This document shows, piece by piece, positions 43,734 through 51,120 of a stretch of DNA of 64,000 nucleotides. The notes below the pieces were generated by a model that was not told the origin of the DNA, ran no database searches, and saw nothing but the letters and a program-made list of their open reading frames with translations. The stretch covers positions 2,418,001 to 2,482,000 of the forward strand of contig JAHBZQ010000001.1 in NCBI GenBank assembly GCA_019635355.1. The letters are read 5' to 3'. The position numbers were made by a program, and so were the translations under genes. This stretch comes from Rhizobacter sp. GTDB taxonomy: Bacteria; Pseudomonadota; Gammaproteobacteria; Burkholderiales; Burkholderiaceae_C. The stretch's first letter is position 1; every line of letters starts with the position of its first letter.

Positions 43734-44677
43734 TGACAGCGTCCACGCCTGCCGCCGCGCCGATCCTGGTCCCTGTTCCCGGCGACATCGTCGGCATACC
43801 GCCTTATCGCGCTGAAGGTGGCCACATGCACGTGCTGCTGCTGGAAGGTGACAGGGCGACGCAGCAACGCGAGGTCTGCGACCTGCTGCTCAATCACCCG
43901 TCTGGTGGTGCGCTCACCTACCGAGCAATCTCCGACAAGGTGATGCTCGCGGCGTTGTACGTCGACACCATGCGCTCGCTGGATCCAGTGGACGGTCGCA
44001 AGGGCGTGATACGCGAATGGGACCTGGGCTTCTGGACGGCGGTGCACGGGGGTCCGACGCATGACAAGCGCCAGTGGAAATTTGGCTGGGTGCCGAGCTT
44101 CCTGTTCGTCGATACCGCAAGCGCCATGGCTTCGGGCCGCGAGGTGTACGGGTATCCCAAGACCCTCGCGGCATGGAGGCGCCGGCAGCTTGTACCCCAG
44201 GACGCAAGCGTCGAGCTCTGCGTGCTGCACTACGCGCAGCACGCCCCCACCGCTCGCCCACAGGAACAAGTCTTGGTGCAGATCTCACCCCAGAAACCCG
44301 ACGCGGCTGACGGCCCCGACACCCGGCAACTCGATGCCGCCTTCTGGAGCGACGCAGGCTTGCCCGCTGAACTCGTGCTCGATGCGCTCCCGATACCGTC
44401 GGACGTCCTGTCGATGCATCAGGTGATGCTGCGCCAGGTCCGCGATCCGCTGAAACCCGGGCTGGCGCAACACCAGGCGGTGATCGAGGTCGATGTCAAG
44501 AGCGACCCGCCGAGGGGCGCGGGGGTCCTGCCAGGCAAGTGGCACGTGGATCTTCTGCCGTCTGCAAGCCATCCGATCGCGAGAACCCTCGGCCTGCAGG
44601 CTCGGAGCACCACAGGTTTGGCCTTCTGGGTGGAGCAGGATTTCACAGTCGATGCGGCCCGCCAGCTGTGGCCCTGA
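43733..44677 (+). CDS. Acetoacetate-decarboxylase-like protein
   Basis: The 314-residue protein contains the ADC-family core VPSFLFVDTASAMASGREVYGYPKTLAAW, in which the xGREVxGYPKxLA stretch is diagnostic, and a C-terminal part with SMHQVMLRQVRDP and a final beta-rich segment. Family members are decarboxylases, Schiff-base aldolases/hydrolases or proteins of unknown substrate, so acetoacetate cannot be assumed. It is translationally coupled to the cyclase-like gene and follows the FAD oxidoreductase, suggesting a keto-acid or polyketide-like substrate. It converges on the LuxR gene with three bases between stops. Confidence 0.7.
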   Translation: MTASTPAAAPILVPVPGDIVGIPPYRAEGGHMHVLLLEGDRATQQREVCDLLLNHPSGGALTYRAISDKVMLAALYVDTMRSLDPVDGRKGVIREWDLGFWTAVHGGPTHDKRQWKFGWVPSFLFVDTASAMASGREVYGYPKTLAAWRRRQLVPQDASVELCVLHYAQHAPTARPQEQVLVQISPQKPDAADGPDTRQLDAAFWSDAGLPAELVLDALPIPSDVLSMHQVMLRQVRDPLKPGLAQHQAVIEVDVKSDPPRGAGVLPGKWHVDLLPSASHPIARTLGLQARSTTGLAFWVEQDFTVDAARQLWP

Positions 44678-44680
44678 TCG

Positions 44681-45553
44681 TCAAAGCGCAATCAGCCCCA
44701 GCTCCAGCGCCGTGGTGATCGACTCCTGCCGATTCGTCACCTGCAGCTTGCGCGAGATCTGCTGGAACACGTAGTCGACCGAGCGTTTGCTGAGACCCAC
44801 CAGGGGCCCGATCTCGTGCGACTCGAAGCCGAGCGCGCCCAGGCGCAGGACTTCCTTTTCCTTGTCCTTGAGCGTCACAGCGCCCAGCTCCGACAAGTCC
44901 CACAGCAGGCCGCTGGCCGTGACCCACTGGTGGATGTACTGCGCGAGCAACTGCCCTTCGCAGAGCACTTGGTAGCGCCGGGCCTGCAGGGCCGCCCAGA
45001 CGTCGGGCAGGCGGCTGTTGAACGACACCGCGCCCCACTCACGGTAGGGCCCGTGCACCGGGAAGCTGATGCGGCTGCGGTAGCTGTCGGACAGGGCCAG
45101 GTGCAGGTCGGGCGCCTGCGTCTTCAAACCCGCCTGGTCGACGCGCCACACGGCCGGCACGTGCGAGGTCTTGCAGTGGCGCACGACCTCGTCGGTCTCG
45201 AGCAGGTTGCGCGAGTGGTAGGCCACACGCGTTTCGTTGGGCAGCGGGCCGAACACCCAATACGTCGACTCGCCACCGAGCCTGGGCATCCAGCAGGTGT
45301 AGCTGATGCAGTCGAAGCCGTTCTGTCGCGCCACCTCGGTGAGGATGGGCGCGAGCTTACGCGTGCGCAGGCGGTCGGCCACTGCGCCGAGGGTGTCGAC
45401 GAAACCATCGTCGGCATGCGGCACCTCGATCGCCGAGAGGTCGAGCGGGCGCACCCGATAGCGCTGGCCGCAGAACGTTCCTTTGGTGACGATGGGCCCT
45501 TGGGCCGGCTGGGAGGCAGTCTCGGCCGGGAAAGAAGCGATCGACATATCCAT
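44681..45553 (-). CDS. LuxR-family regulator with autoinducer-binding-type domain
   Basis: The 290-residue protein has an N-terminal region matching the LuxR autoinducer-binding fold (ISYTCWMPRLGGES ... VAYHSRNLLETDEVVRHCKTSHVPAVW ... ISFPVHGPYREWGAVSFNS) and a C-terminal LuxR helix-turn-helix (VTLKDKEKEVLRLGALGFESHEIGPLVGLSKRSVDYVFQQISRKL). No LuxI synthase is in the window, so it would be a solo receptor or answer to a synthase elsewhere. It is divergent from the ferredoxin reductase-AlkB operon with 219 bases between, and is the obvious candidate regulator of the lipid cluster. I chose the ATG at 45553; 45547 is equally possible. Confidence 0.85.
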   Translation of the reverse strand: MDMSIASFPAETASQPAQGPIVTKGTFCGQRYRVRPLDLSAIEVPHADDGFVDTLGAVADRLRTRKLAPILTEVARQNGFDCISYTCWMPRLGGESTYWVFGPLPNETRVAYHSRNLLETDEVVRHCKTSHVPAVWRVDQAGLKTQAPDLHLALSDSYRSRISFPVHGPYREWGAVSFNSRLPDVWAALQARRYQVLCEGQLLAQYIHQWVTASGLLWDLSELGAVTLKDKEKEVLRLGALGFESHEIGPLVGLSKRSVDYVFQQISRKLQVTNRQESITTALELGLIAL

Positions 45554-45772
45554 GAGGCACACCCGTACAGCTTGAGCTCGATGCGGACAGCGCGGACGAG
45601 ACCACCCCACCCGAAGCATCGACTATTGGGTGAATGGTCGTGCATAAAAATCCCTAATGCGCAGTTCCCCCCTAACTTTGTCGACTCATGGTGGCCGCCG
45701 CGCCACGATCGCTTGTCACTAATACAACTGCGTTGCGCGAAGGGTTGATGCGCGAGAGCGTCGCCGCCGATC
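45554..45772. promoter_or_regulatory. Divergent control region of the LuxR gene and the ferredoxin reductase-AlkB operon
   Basis: The region is AT-richer than its neighbours. Read on the minus strand it has two TTAGGG units 18 bases apart (within 45653-45677), the first extended to AAGTTAGGGGGG. An 11-base match (CCCCCTAACTT) recurs at 19222-19232, and TAGGGGGTT occurs before the second lipid operon at 48913-48921. These could be regulator sites but no clear lux-box palindrome is present. Confidence 0.35.
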
Positions 45773-46894
45773 ATGGCCGCCACGCTTTCGACCTCCAATG
45801 GGCCCTTCGCCATGCTGCTGTCGCTGTTCAAGACGCGCTCGCGCACCGAGTGCGAAGTCCGCCTCCACGACGGCACGCGCTTTCGTGTGCGCCCCGGGGA
45901 AACACTGCTGGACGCCGCGCTCGCCGCCGGTCTCGATGCCCCTTACAACTGCCGGGTCGGCGCTTGCCGCACCTGCCGCTGTGAGGTAGTGGAGGGCAAG
46001 GCCAAATCGCTGGTCGACCGCGCCTATGTGCTGGAGCCGCACGACCTGCAGCGCGGCGCCTACCTCGCGTGCCAGACGCAGCCGCTGTCCGACCTGGTGC
46101 TGCGCTGGGAGATGGGCCACCGGCCCGAGAGCGGCCTGGCCGCCAAAGTGAGCGGACTGGTGCAGCTCACGCCGCGCGTGTGGCGCGTCTCGCTCATCAC
46201 CCAGCGTGCCTTGCAGGCCTCGCCCGGCCAGTACGTGGGCGTGCGGGTGCCGCAGGGCGACAACCCGGCGTGGCTGCGGCCCTACTCCATCGTGGCGCTG
46301 GCCCCGCACCTCGACGGCAGCCTGCTGCACCTCGACGTGGCACGCCACGCGGGCGGGCGCATGTCGACCTGGCTCACCAGCGCCGACGCCATCGGCCAGG
46401 CGGTGCAACTCGCCGGCCCGTTCGGCGACTGCGTGTCGGGCCCCGACCCCACGCCGCTCGCCGCGGCCGGCGCGGGCAGCGGCATCGGCGCCGCCTGCGG
46501 CGCCCTGATGGAAAGCCACGCCCGGCACCCCGGCCGCCCCACCCTGCTGCTCGCCTATGGCGTGCAGGTGCAAGACCTCTACGGCGCCGACGAGCTCGCC
46601 GCCAGTGCCCGGCGCCACGGCGCGCGCCACCTGAGCCTGGCCTGGGCCGAACACGCGCCTACCGCCACGAGCGGCACCGCACGCGGGCGTGCGCCCCTCG
46701 GGCTCGACGCCATCGGCGCCTGGGCGGCCTCGTGGTCGCGCACGCCCTCGCAGGCCACGCCCGACGCGCGCGTGCTGCTCTACGGCCCCGGCGGCTTCAT
46801 CGACGCCTGCCTGCCGGTGCTGCACGACATGGGCTTCGGCGCCGAGCGCATCCGCTTCGACCGCTATCAATCCCCCTCCGAGGAGACGACATGA
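45773..46894 (+). CDS. 2Fe-2S ferredoxin / FAD oxidoreductase (XylA/AlkT-like electron-transfer protein)
   Basis: The 373-residue protein has an N-terminal plant-type 2Fe-2S domain with YNCRVGACRTCRCEVVEG and the fourth cysteine in YLACQTQP. An FNR-type module follows, with FAD-binding WLRPYSIVA and a nucleotide-binding AAAGAGSGIGAAC region, and the C-terminal LLYGPGGFIDACL. It should pass electrons from NAD(P)H to the AlkB-type hydroxylase whose ATG overlaps its stop. An alternative start is the ATG at 45812 (MLLSLFKTRSRT), close to where homology begins. Ribosome-binding sites are weak for both. Confidence 0.85.
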   Translation: MAATLSTSNGPFAMLLSLFKTRSRTECEVRLHDGTRFRVRPGETLLDAALAAGLDAPYNCRVGACRTCRCEVVEGKAKSLVDRAYVLEPHDLQRGAYLACQTQPLSDLVLRWEMGHRPESGLAAKVSGLVQLTPRVWRVSLITQRALQASPGQYVGVRVPQGDNPAWLRPYSIVALAPHLDGSLLHLDVARHAGGRMSTWLTSADAIGQAVQLAGPFGDCVSGPDPTPLAAAGAGSGIGAACGALMESHARHPGRPTLLLAYGVQVQDLYGADELAASARRHGARHLSLAWAEHAPTATSGTARGRAPLGLDAIGAWAASWSRTPSQATPDARVLLYGPGGFIDACLPVLHDMGFGAERIRFDRYQSPSEETT

Positions 46895-48072
46895 CCCACT
46901 ACCTCAAGCACTCGCTCATCCTCGTGGTGATGCCCGCGTTCGCGATCCTCGCGACCGTCGCGCCGCTGTGGGGGCTGGCCGGCGCGCTGGCCCTGGTGGT
47001 CTACCAGATCGCCGTCGACGTGGCCACGCCGCGCGAGCTGGCGGTGCCCGAATACCGCCACCCGTGGCTCGTCAACGCCGTGCCCTACGTGCACATCCCC
47101 ACCTCGCTCTTTGCACTGGTGATGCTGGCGTGGATGGCCGCGCCCGGCGACCTGCTCGGCATCGGTCAACTGCTCGATCGCCTGGGGCTCGATGCCCTGC
47201 TCGGCAGCTCGCTCGCCACCCGCCCCGAGCCGGCCGGCTGGGGCGCGCTCGCCGCGGCGGCGGTGACACTCGGCTTCGTGATGTCGACCAACACCATCGC
47301 CGCACACGAGCTCGTGCACCGCACCGCGAGCCCCTTCGCCGTGTGGCTGGGCCGCTGGATCCTCGCCACCGTGGGCGACGCGCAGTACTCGATCACGCAT
47401 GTGTACGTGCACCACCTTCACGTGGGCACGCCCCACGACCCGTCGACCGCGAAGCGAGGCGAGAACCTCTACACCTTCGCGCTGCGCAGCGTGCGCGGCC
47501 AGTACCGCGATGCGTGGCAGATCGAGATGCGCCGCCTGCGCGAGCGGCCCTGGCTGCTGCGCGTGCTGGCCAACAAGGTGACGACCGGCCTGGCAATGAG
47601 CGGCCTGATCGCGCTCGCCTTCTGGGCCGTGGCCGGCTGGCGCGGCGCCGCGGCATTTGCGATGGTGGCCGCCACCTCGAAGTTCCTGCTCGAAGCGGTG
47701 GAGTACATCCAGCACTACGGCCTGGTGCGCACGCCGGGCGGCAAGATCGAGTCGCACCACAGCTGGGAATGCAGCAACCGCGCGGCCTCGCACATCATGT
47801 ACAACCTGCCGCGCCACGCGCACCACCACCTCGACGCACGCCTGCCCTACTCGGCCTTGAAGCCCACCGAAGCCGCACCCGACCTGCCCTACGGCTACGT
47901 CGCGCACATCCTGCTGTCGATGGCGCCGCCGCTGTGGCGCCGCTTCGCCGCGCCGCGCCTGGCGAAGTGGGACGCCGAACTCGCCTCACCCGCCGAGCGT
48001 GAGCTGGCGCAGCAGGCCAACCGCGAGAGCCGCCTGCCCTCGTATGCGCTGACGCCAGCGGAGCGTTCCTAG
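46891..48072 (+). CDS. AlkB/XylM-type membrane diiron hydroxylase
   Basis: The 393-residue polytopic protein has the full set of AlkB histidine motifs: AAHELVHRTASP, HVYVHHLHVGTPHDPSTAKRG, YIQHYGLVR and NLPRHAHHHLDARLPYSAL. About six transmembrane helices precede and separate them. Enzymes of this family hydroxylate the terminal carbon of alkanes, xylenes or acyl chains using rubredoxin or ferredoxin electrons. A ferredoxin reductase is fused into the operon upstream, and a rubredoxin gene lies 6 kb downstream. The substrate may be an acyl chain made by the neighbouring cluster. Its TAG stop is formed by the end of an inverted-repeat element. Confidence 0.9.
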   Translation: MTHYLKHSLILVVMPAFAILATVAPLWGLAGALALVVYQIAVDVATPRELAVPEYRHPWLVNAVPYVHIPTSLFALVMLAWMAAPGDLLGIGQLLDRLGLDALLGSSLATRPEPAGWGALAAAAVTLGFVMSTNTIAAHELVHRTASPFAVWLGRWILATVGDAQYSITHVYVHHLHVGTPHDPSTAKRGENLYTFALRSVRGQYRDAWQIEMRRLRERPWLLRVLANKVTTGLAMSGLIALAFWAVAGWRGAAAFAMVAATSKFLLEAVEYIQHYGLVRTPGGKIESHHSWECSNRAASHIMYNLPRHAHHHLDARLPYSALKPTEAAPDLPYGYVAHILLSMAPPLWRRFAAPRLAKWDAELASPAERELAQQANRESRLPSYALTPAERS

Positions 48073-48339
48073 GGCCTGTTCACACTAAATGAGCACCCAC
48101 GCCAAGGCCTGAAGGCGTGGGCGGCAAGGCGCAGCGGAGGCCGTGTGCCCGTGGCACACAACGACGCTGCAACGCCGCCGCACGCGCCTTCAGGCCCCGG
48201 CCCTTCGGGTGATCTCAGCAAAAGCCCGCCCACAGCGTTGCAAATGCTCGCTGTAGCAAGTGCTACAGCTGCGCTTTGCGCCTCGTTGGCGGGCTTTTGT
48301 TGAGTCACGTGGGTGCTCATTCAGTGTGAACAGGCCCTA
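48070..48339. mobile_element. 270-bp MITE-like element with about 34-bp terminal inverted repeats
   Basis: The ends 48070-48103 (TAGGGCCTGTTCACACTAAA...) and 48306-48339 are inverted copies with a single mismatch over about 30 bases. Nested inside are further inverted repeats: GGCCTGAAGGCG / CGCCTTCAGGCC type arms, GTGTGCC/GGCACAC, CAAAAGCCCGCC (48219-48230) with GGCGGGCTTTTG (48288-48299), and CTGTAGCA/TGCTACAG (48251-48268). It has no transposase gene. The outermost TAG on each side supplies the stop codon of the flanking convergent genes. It may also act as a bidirectional terminator. Confidence 0.75.
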
Positions 48340-48804
48340 GAACGACTCGAGCACCACCGCGCTCTCTTCCTCGAGCGCGGCGCAGGTGAGGTACACGTCG
48401 CGCAGCGCGCCACCCTCGGCGCGCTTGGCGAGCGAGCGCCAGCTGGCCGCCCCCAGGCGCTCGGCCTGGGCCTGCAGGCGGTACTGCTCCTCGACGGGAA
48501 AGCGCGCGAAGAAGGCCCGAGCCAGGTCGCCCAGGTCGGGGTTCTGCTCGCGGATCAGCGCCTGCACCACGCCCGCCTGTTCGTGCAGCGCCTCGATGCG
48601 CCGCGCCACCTCTTCTTCGCGGGCGGCGCAAGCCAGCAACGCCACACGCCGCTCTCCTTCCTCGTTATCCGCCCAGGTGCGGTAACGCTCGGCGGCCATG
48701 CGCTCGGCCAGGGCCATCAGCAGCTGCTGCTGGCCCGGTGCGGCGCGCTGCATCAGCTGGCCGAGCACGGCGGTCAGCTCGCTCGACGGTGTGGTGTCAG
48801 GCAT
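48337..48804 (-). CDS. Helical protein of unknown function
   Basis: The 155-residue protein is hydrophilic and predicted all-helical (VLGQLMQRAAPGQQQLLMALAERM ... EEEVARRIEALHEQAGVVQALIREQ). I recognise no family. The ATG at 48804 follows AGGGGGACTTC, a good ribosome-binding site, and base composition is like its neighbours, so it is probably real. It is the only reverse-strand gene inside the lipid cluster, between the AlkB operon and the ACP operon. Its TAG stop lies in the inverted-repeat element, which may have trimmed its C-terminus. Confidence 0.6.
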   Translation of the reverse strand: MPDTTPSSELTAVLGQLMQRAAPGQQQLLMALAERMAAERYRTWADNEEGERRVALLACAAREEEVARRIEALHEQAGVVQALIREQNPDLGDLARAFFARFPVEEQYRLQAQAERLGAASWRSLAKRAEGGALRDVYLTCAALEEESAVVLESF

Positions 48805-48994
48805 GAAGTCCCCCTGTCGTCAATCGGTCGGGCAGTGTGCCACCGGCCCTTCAAAGACCCCATACCGGAGCGGGCTGGCGGGCCATTTCGCACAAATCGC
48901 AAACGTGCGGTCTAGGGGGTTGCCGCTGCCGGCGCGCGGCCCGGATCATGCACGCGACCTTGCACTGCAACAACGAACACAAAGGACTCCCACC

Positions 48995-49846
48995 GTGTCG
49001 ACCAAAGACGAAATCGATGTGACCTATGGCGTGGACAACGACTTCTTCCGCCTCTGGCTGGACGAGTCGATGGCCTACACCTGCGCCCTCTTCCAGACCG
49101 GCGACGAGACGCTGGAGCAGGCGCAGCTTCTCAAGCACGAGCACCACTACAAAGCCGCACGCGTGCGCCCCGAGTCGCGCGTGCTCGACATCGGCTGCGG
49201 CTGGGGCGCCAACCTCGAGTACCTCACCGTGCACAAGGGCGTGCGCGAAGCGGTGGGCATCACGCTCTCGCAGGACCAGTACCAGTCGATCCTCGAACGC
49301 CAGATCCCCAACACCACGGTGAAGCTCGTCGACTACCGCGACTACGCCCCCGAGAAGAAGTTCGACGCGGTCATCAGCATCGGCATGTTCGAGCACGTGG
49401 CCACGCCGCAGCAGACACAGCGCGGCGAGCACATCGGCATCTACCGCGAGTACTTCCGCCGCGCCTGGGAGTGGACGCGCCCCGGCGCCTGGTTCAGCCT
49501 GCAGTCGGTGATCGGTGCGCGCATCCCGCGTGGCACGGCGCTGAAGGAGATCGCCTGGACCACCACGCACATCTTCCCCGGCGCCATCTCGCCGCGGCCC
49601 GAGGCCATCTTCGCCGCCGCCTCGCCGTATTGGGAAGTGATGGAGTTGCACACCCGCCGCGACCACTACGCCCGCACCACCGCCGAGTGGCTGCTGCGGC
49701 TCGAGAAGAACAAGGACACGATCTGCCAGCGCTTCGGCGAGCAGGTCTTCATCGACTACCAGCGCTACCTGCGTGCCTGCGTGATGGCCTTCGAAGAGGG
49801 CTACCAGTCGCTTGCGCAATTCGCGCTGCGCCGGCTTGACGACTGA
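48995..49846 (+). CDS. Cyclopropane-fatty-acid-synthase-like SAM methyltransferase
   Basis: The 283-residue protein resembles the Cfa/mycolic-acid methyltransferase family: YGVDNDFFRLWLDESMAYTCALF, the SAM site RVLDIGCGWGANLEYL, GITLSQDQYQSI, and the SIGMFEHVAT signature. These enzymes methylate or cyclopropanate double bonds of acyl chains. It lacks the N-terminal extension of E. coli Cfa, as short homologues do. The start is the GTG at 48995 (VSTKDEIDVTYG), after an AAAGGA 10 bases upstream. It opens the operon with ACP, desaturases and FAAL. Confidence 0.82.
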   Translation: MSTKDEIDVTYGVDNDFFRLWLDESMAYTCALFQTGDETLEQAQLLKHEHHYKAARVRPESRVLDIGCGWGANLEYLTVHKGVREAVGITLSQDQYQSILERQIPNTTVKLVDYRDYAPEKKFDAVISIGMFEHVATPQQTQRGEHIGIYREYFRRAWEWTRPGAWFSLQSVIGARIPRGTALKEIAWTTTHIFPGAISPRPEAIFAAASPYWEVMELHTRRDHYARTTAEWLLRLEKNKDTICQRFGEQVFIDYQRYLRACVMAFEEGYQSLAQFALRRLDD

Positions 49847-49908
49847 GCCCACCCGTTTCCCCTTCACCCCGGTAAATCTCCCTCTCTTCACACCTACAAG
49901 GAATCGCC

Positions 49909-50190
49909 ATGGACCAGGTCATCGACAAAGCGCTCAGCGACGAAGCCATCGTCGCGCTGCTCAAGCGCGCCTACCAATTCGCCAAGCCCGAGCAGGCCGA
50001 GGCGGCCGGCCGCTTGACGCTCGACTCCACCGTCGAGTCGCTGGGCATCGACTCGCTGGCTGCGCTCGAGATGTCGGGCTTCGTGGAAGAAGAGCTCGAC
50101 CTGCACTTCCAGGATGACGAGCTGGTCTCCATCCGCAGCATGCGCGACCTCGCATCGCTGATGCGCAAGCACCTCGCCCGGCGCCATTGA
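49909..50190 (+). CDS. Acyl carrier protein
   Basis: The 93-residue protein has the phosphopantetheine attachment motif VESLGIDSLAALEMSGFVEEEL (serine in D-S-L) and the helix-loop-helix layout of ACPs, with FQDDELVSIRSMRDLASLM in helices III-IV. It should carry the acyl chain loaded by the FAAL and acted on by the desaturases. An AAGGA lies nine bases before the ATG. Confidence 0.92.
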   Translation: MDQVIDKALSDEAIVALLKRAYQFAKPEQAEAAGRLTLDSTVESLGIDSLAALEMSGFVEEELDLHFQDDELVSIRSMRDLASLMRKHLARRH

Positions 50191-50209
50191 CGCGGCAGGA
50201 GTCACCGCC

Positions 50210-51109
50210 ATGACACCCACCGCCCTGCAAAGTGCCTCGCCGCGCCTGCGCCGCCGCGAGCGCATGTACCGCGAGTACATGACCTTCTTCGAGCACGCCG
50301 AGAAGCACCGCCGCTGGAACCCGATGCACGACATCCCCTGGGAGCAGCTCGAATCGCAGCGCTTCCGCGACGAGGTCGACCAGAAGATGGACGACGCGGC
50401 CAAGGCGCGCCTGGCCACCTGCCTCGAGACCTTCTGCGGCGTCGAGCTCTTCATCCCCGACTACACGAAGAACGGGCTCAACCTGAGCCGCGACATCTTC
50501 GGCCAGGCCTGGTTCCACCTCGCCTGGGGCTATGAAGAGAGCAAGCACGCCCTCGTCTTCCGCGAGTACCTGCTGCGCTCGGGGCTGCGCACGCTCGACC
50601 AGTACATGGACTACGAGGAGGAAGTGCTCAAGACCGAGTGGACGCTGCCCTTCGCCTCGAACCGCCAGATGGCCTGCTACGGCGCGCTGCAGGAGATCGC
50701 GACCTTCATGATCTACGTGCAGCAGCGCAACGCCTACCGCCAGATCGGCAACGAGGTGCTGGCCAAGCTCTTCGACCTCGTGGCGCGCGACGAAGCCGCC
50801 CACGCGGCCTTCTACCGCAACTTCATGCGCTTCGAGTACGAAGAAGACCCCGAGGGCACCGCGCAAGACCTCGCCTACGTGATCTCCAACTTCGAGATGC
50901 CGGGCGAGAAGCTGGTGCCCGAGTTCGAGCGCCGCCTGCAGGTCGAGGGCGTGGCGATCTCGTCGCAGCACTTCCTGCAGCACGGGATCATGCCCACGCT
51001 CAAGTCGATCGGCCTCACCCGCCGCGACATGGTGCGCGCCATGCGCAAGCAGGTGCCGCCGACCGTCGCCCCCCACGCCCAGCCCGATCTGGAACTCGCC
51101 GCCGCTTGA
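50210..51109 (+). CDS. Soluble diiron acyl-ACP desaturase (ferritin-like)
   Basis: The 299-residue protein has two E-x-x-H motifs typical of soluble diiron desaturases: GYEESKHALVFREYLLRSG and LVARDEAAHAAFYRNFMRF, spaced as in mycobacterial DesA/plant FAB2. Upstream glutamate LATCLETFCGVELF and the mid-protein GALQEIATFMIYVQQR provide further ligands. It should introduce a double bond into an ACP-bound acyl chain, needing ferredoxin electrons. A GCAGGAG precedes the ATG. Confidence 0.88.
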   Translation: MTPTALQSASPRLRRRERMYREYMTFFEHAEKHRRWNPMHDIPWEQLESQRFRDEVDQKMDDAAKARLATCLETFCGVELFIPDYTKNGLNLSRDIFGQAWFHLAWGYEESKHALVFREYLLRSGLRTLDQYMDYEEEVLKTEWTLPFASNRQMACYGALQEIATFMIYVQQRNAYRQIGNEVLAKLFDLVARDEAAHAAFYRNFMRFEYEEDPEGTAQDLAYVISNFEMPGEKLVPEFERRLQVEGVAISSQHFLQHGIMPTLKSIGLTRRDMVRAMRKQVPPTVAPHAQPDLELAAA

Positions 51110-51120
51110 GGAGCCCCACG

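Noticed and set aside
48069..48320. 83-codon minus-strand frame inside the inverted-repeat element
   Set aside because: It runs through hairpin sequence, includes the terminal repeat and has no protein-like features; the element is explained as non-coding.
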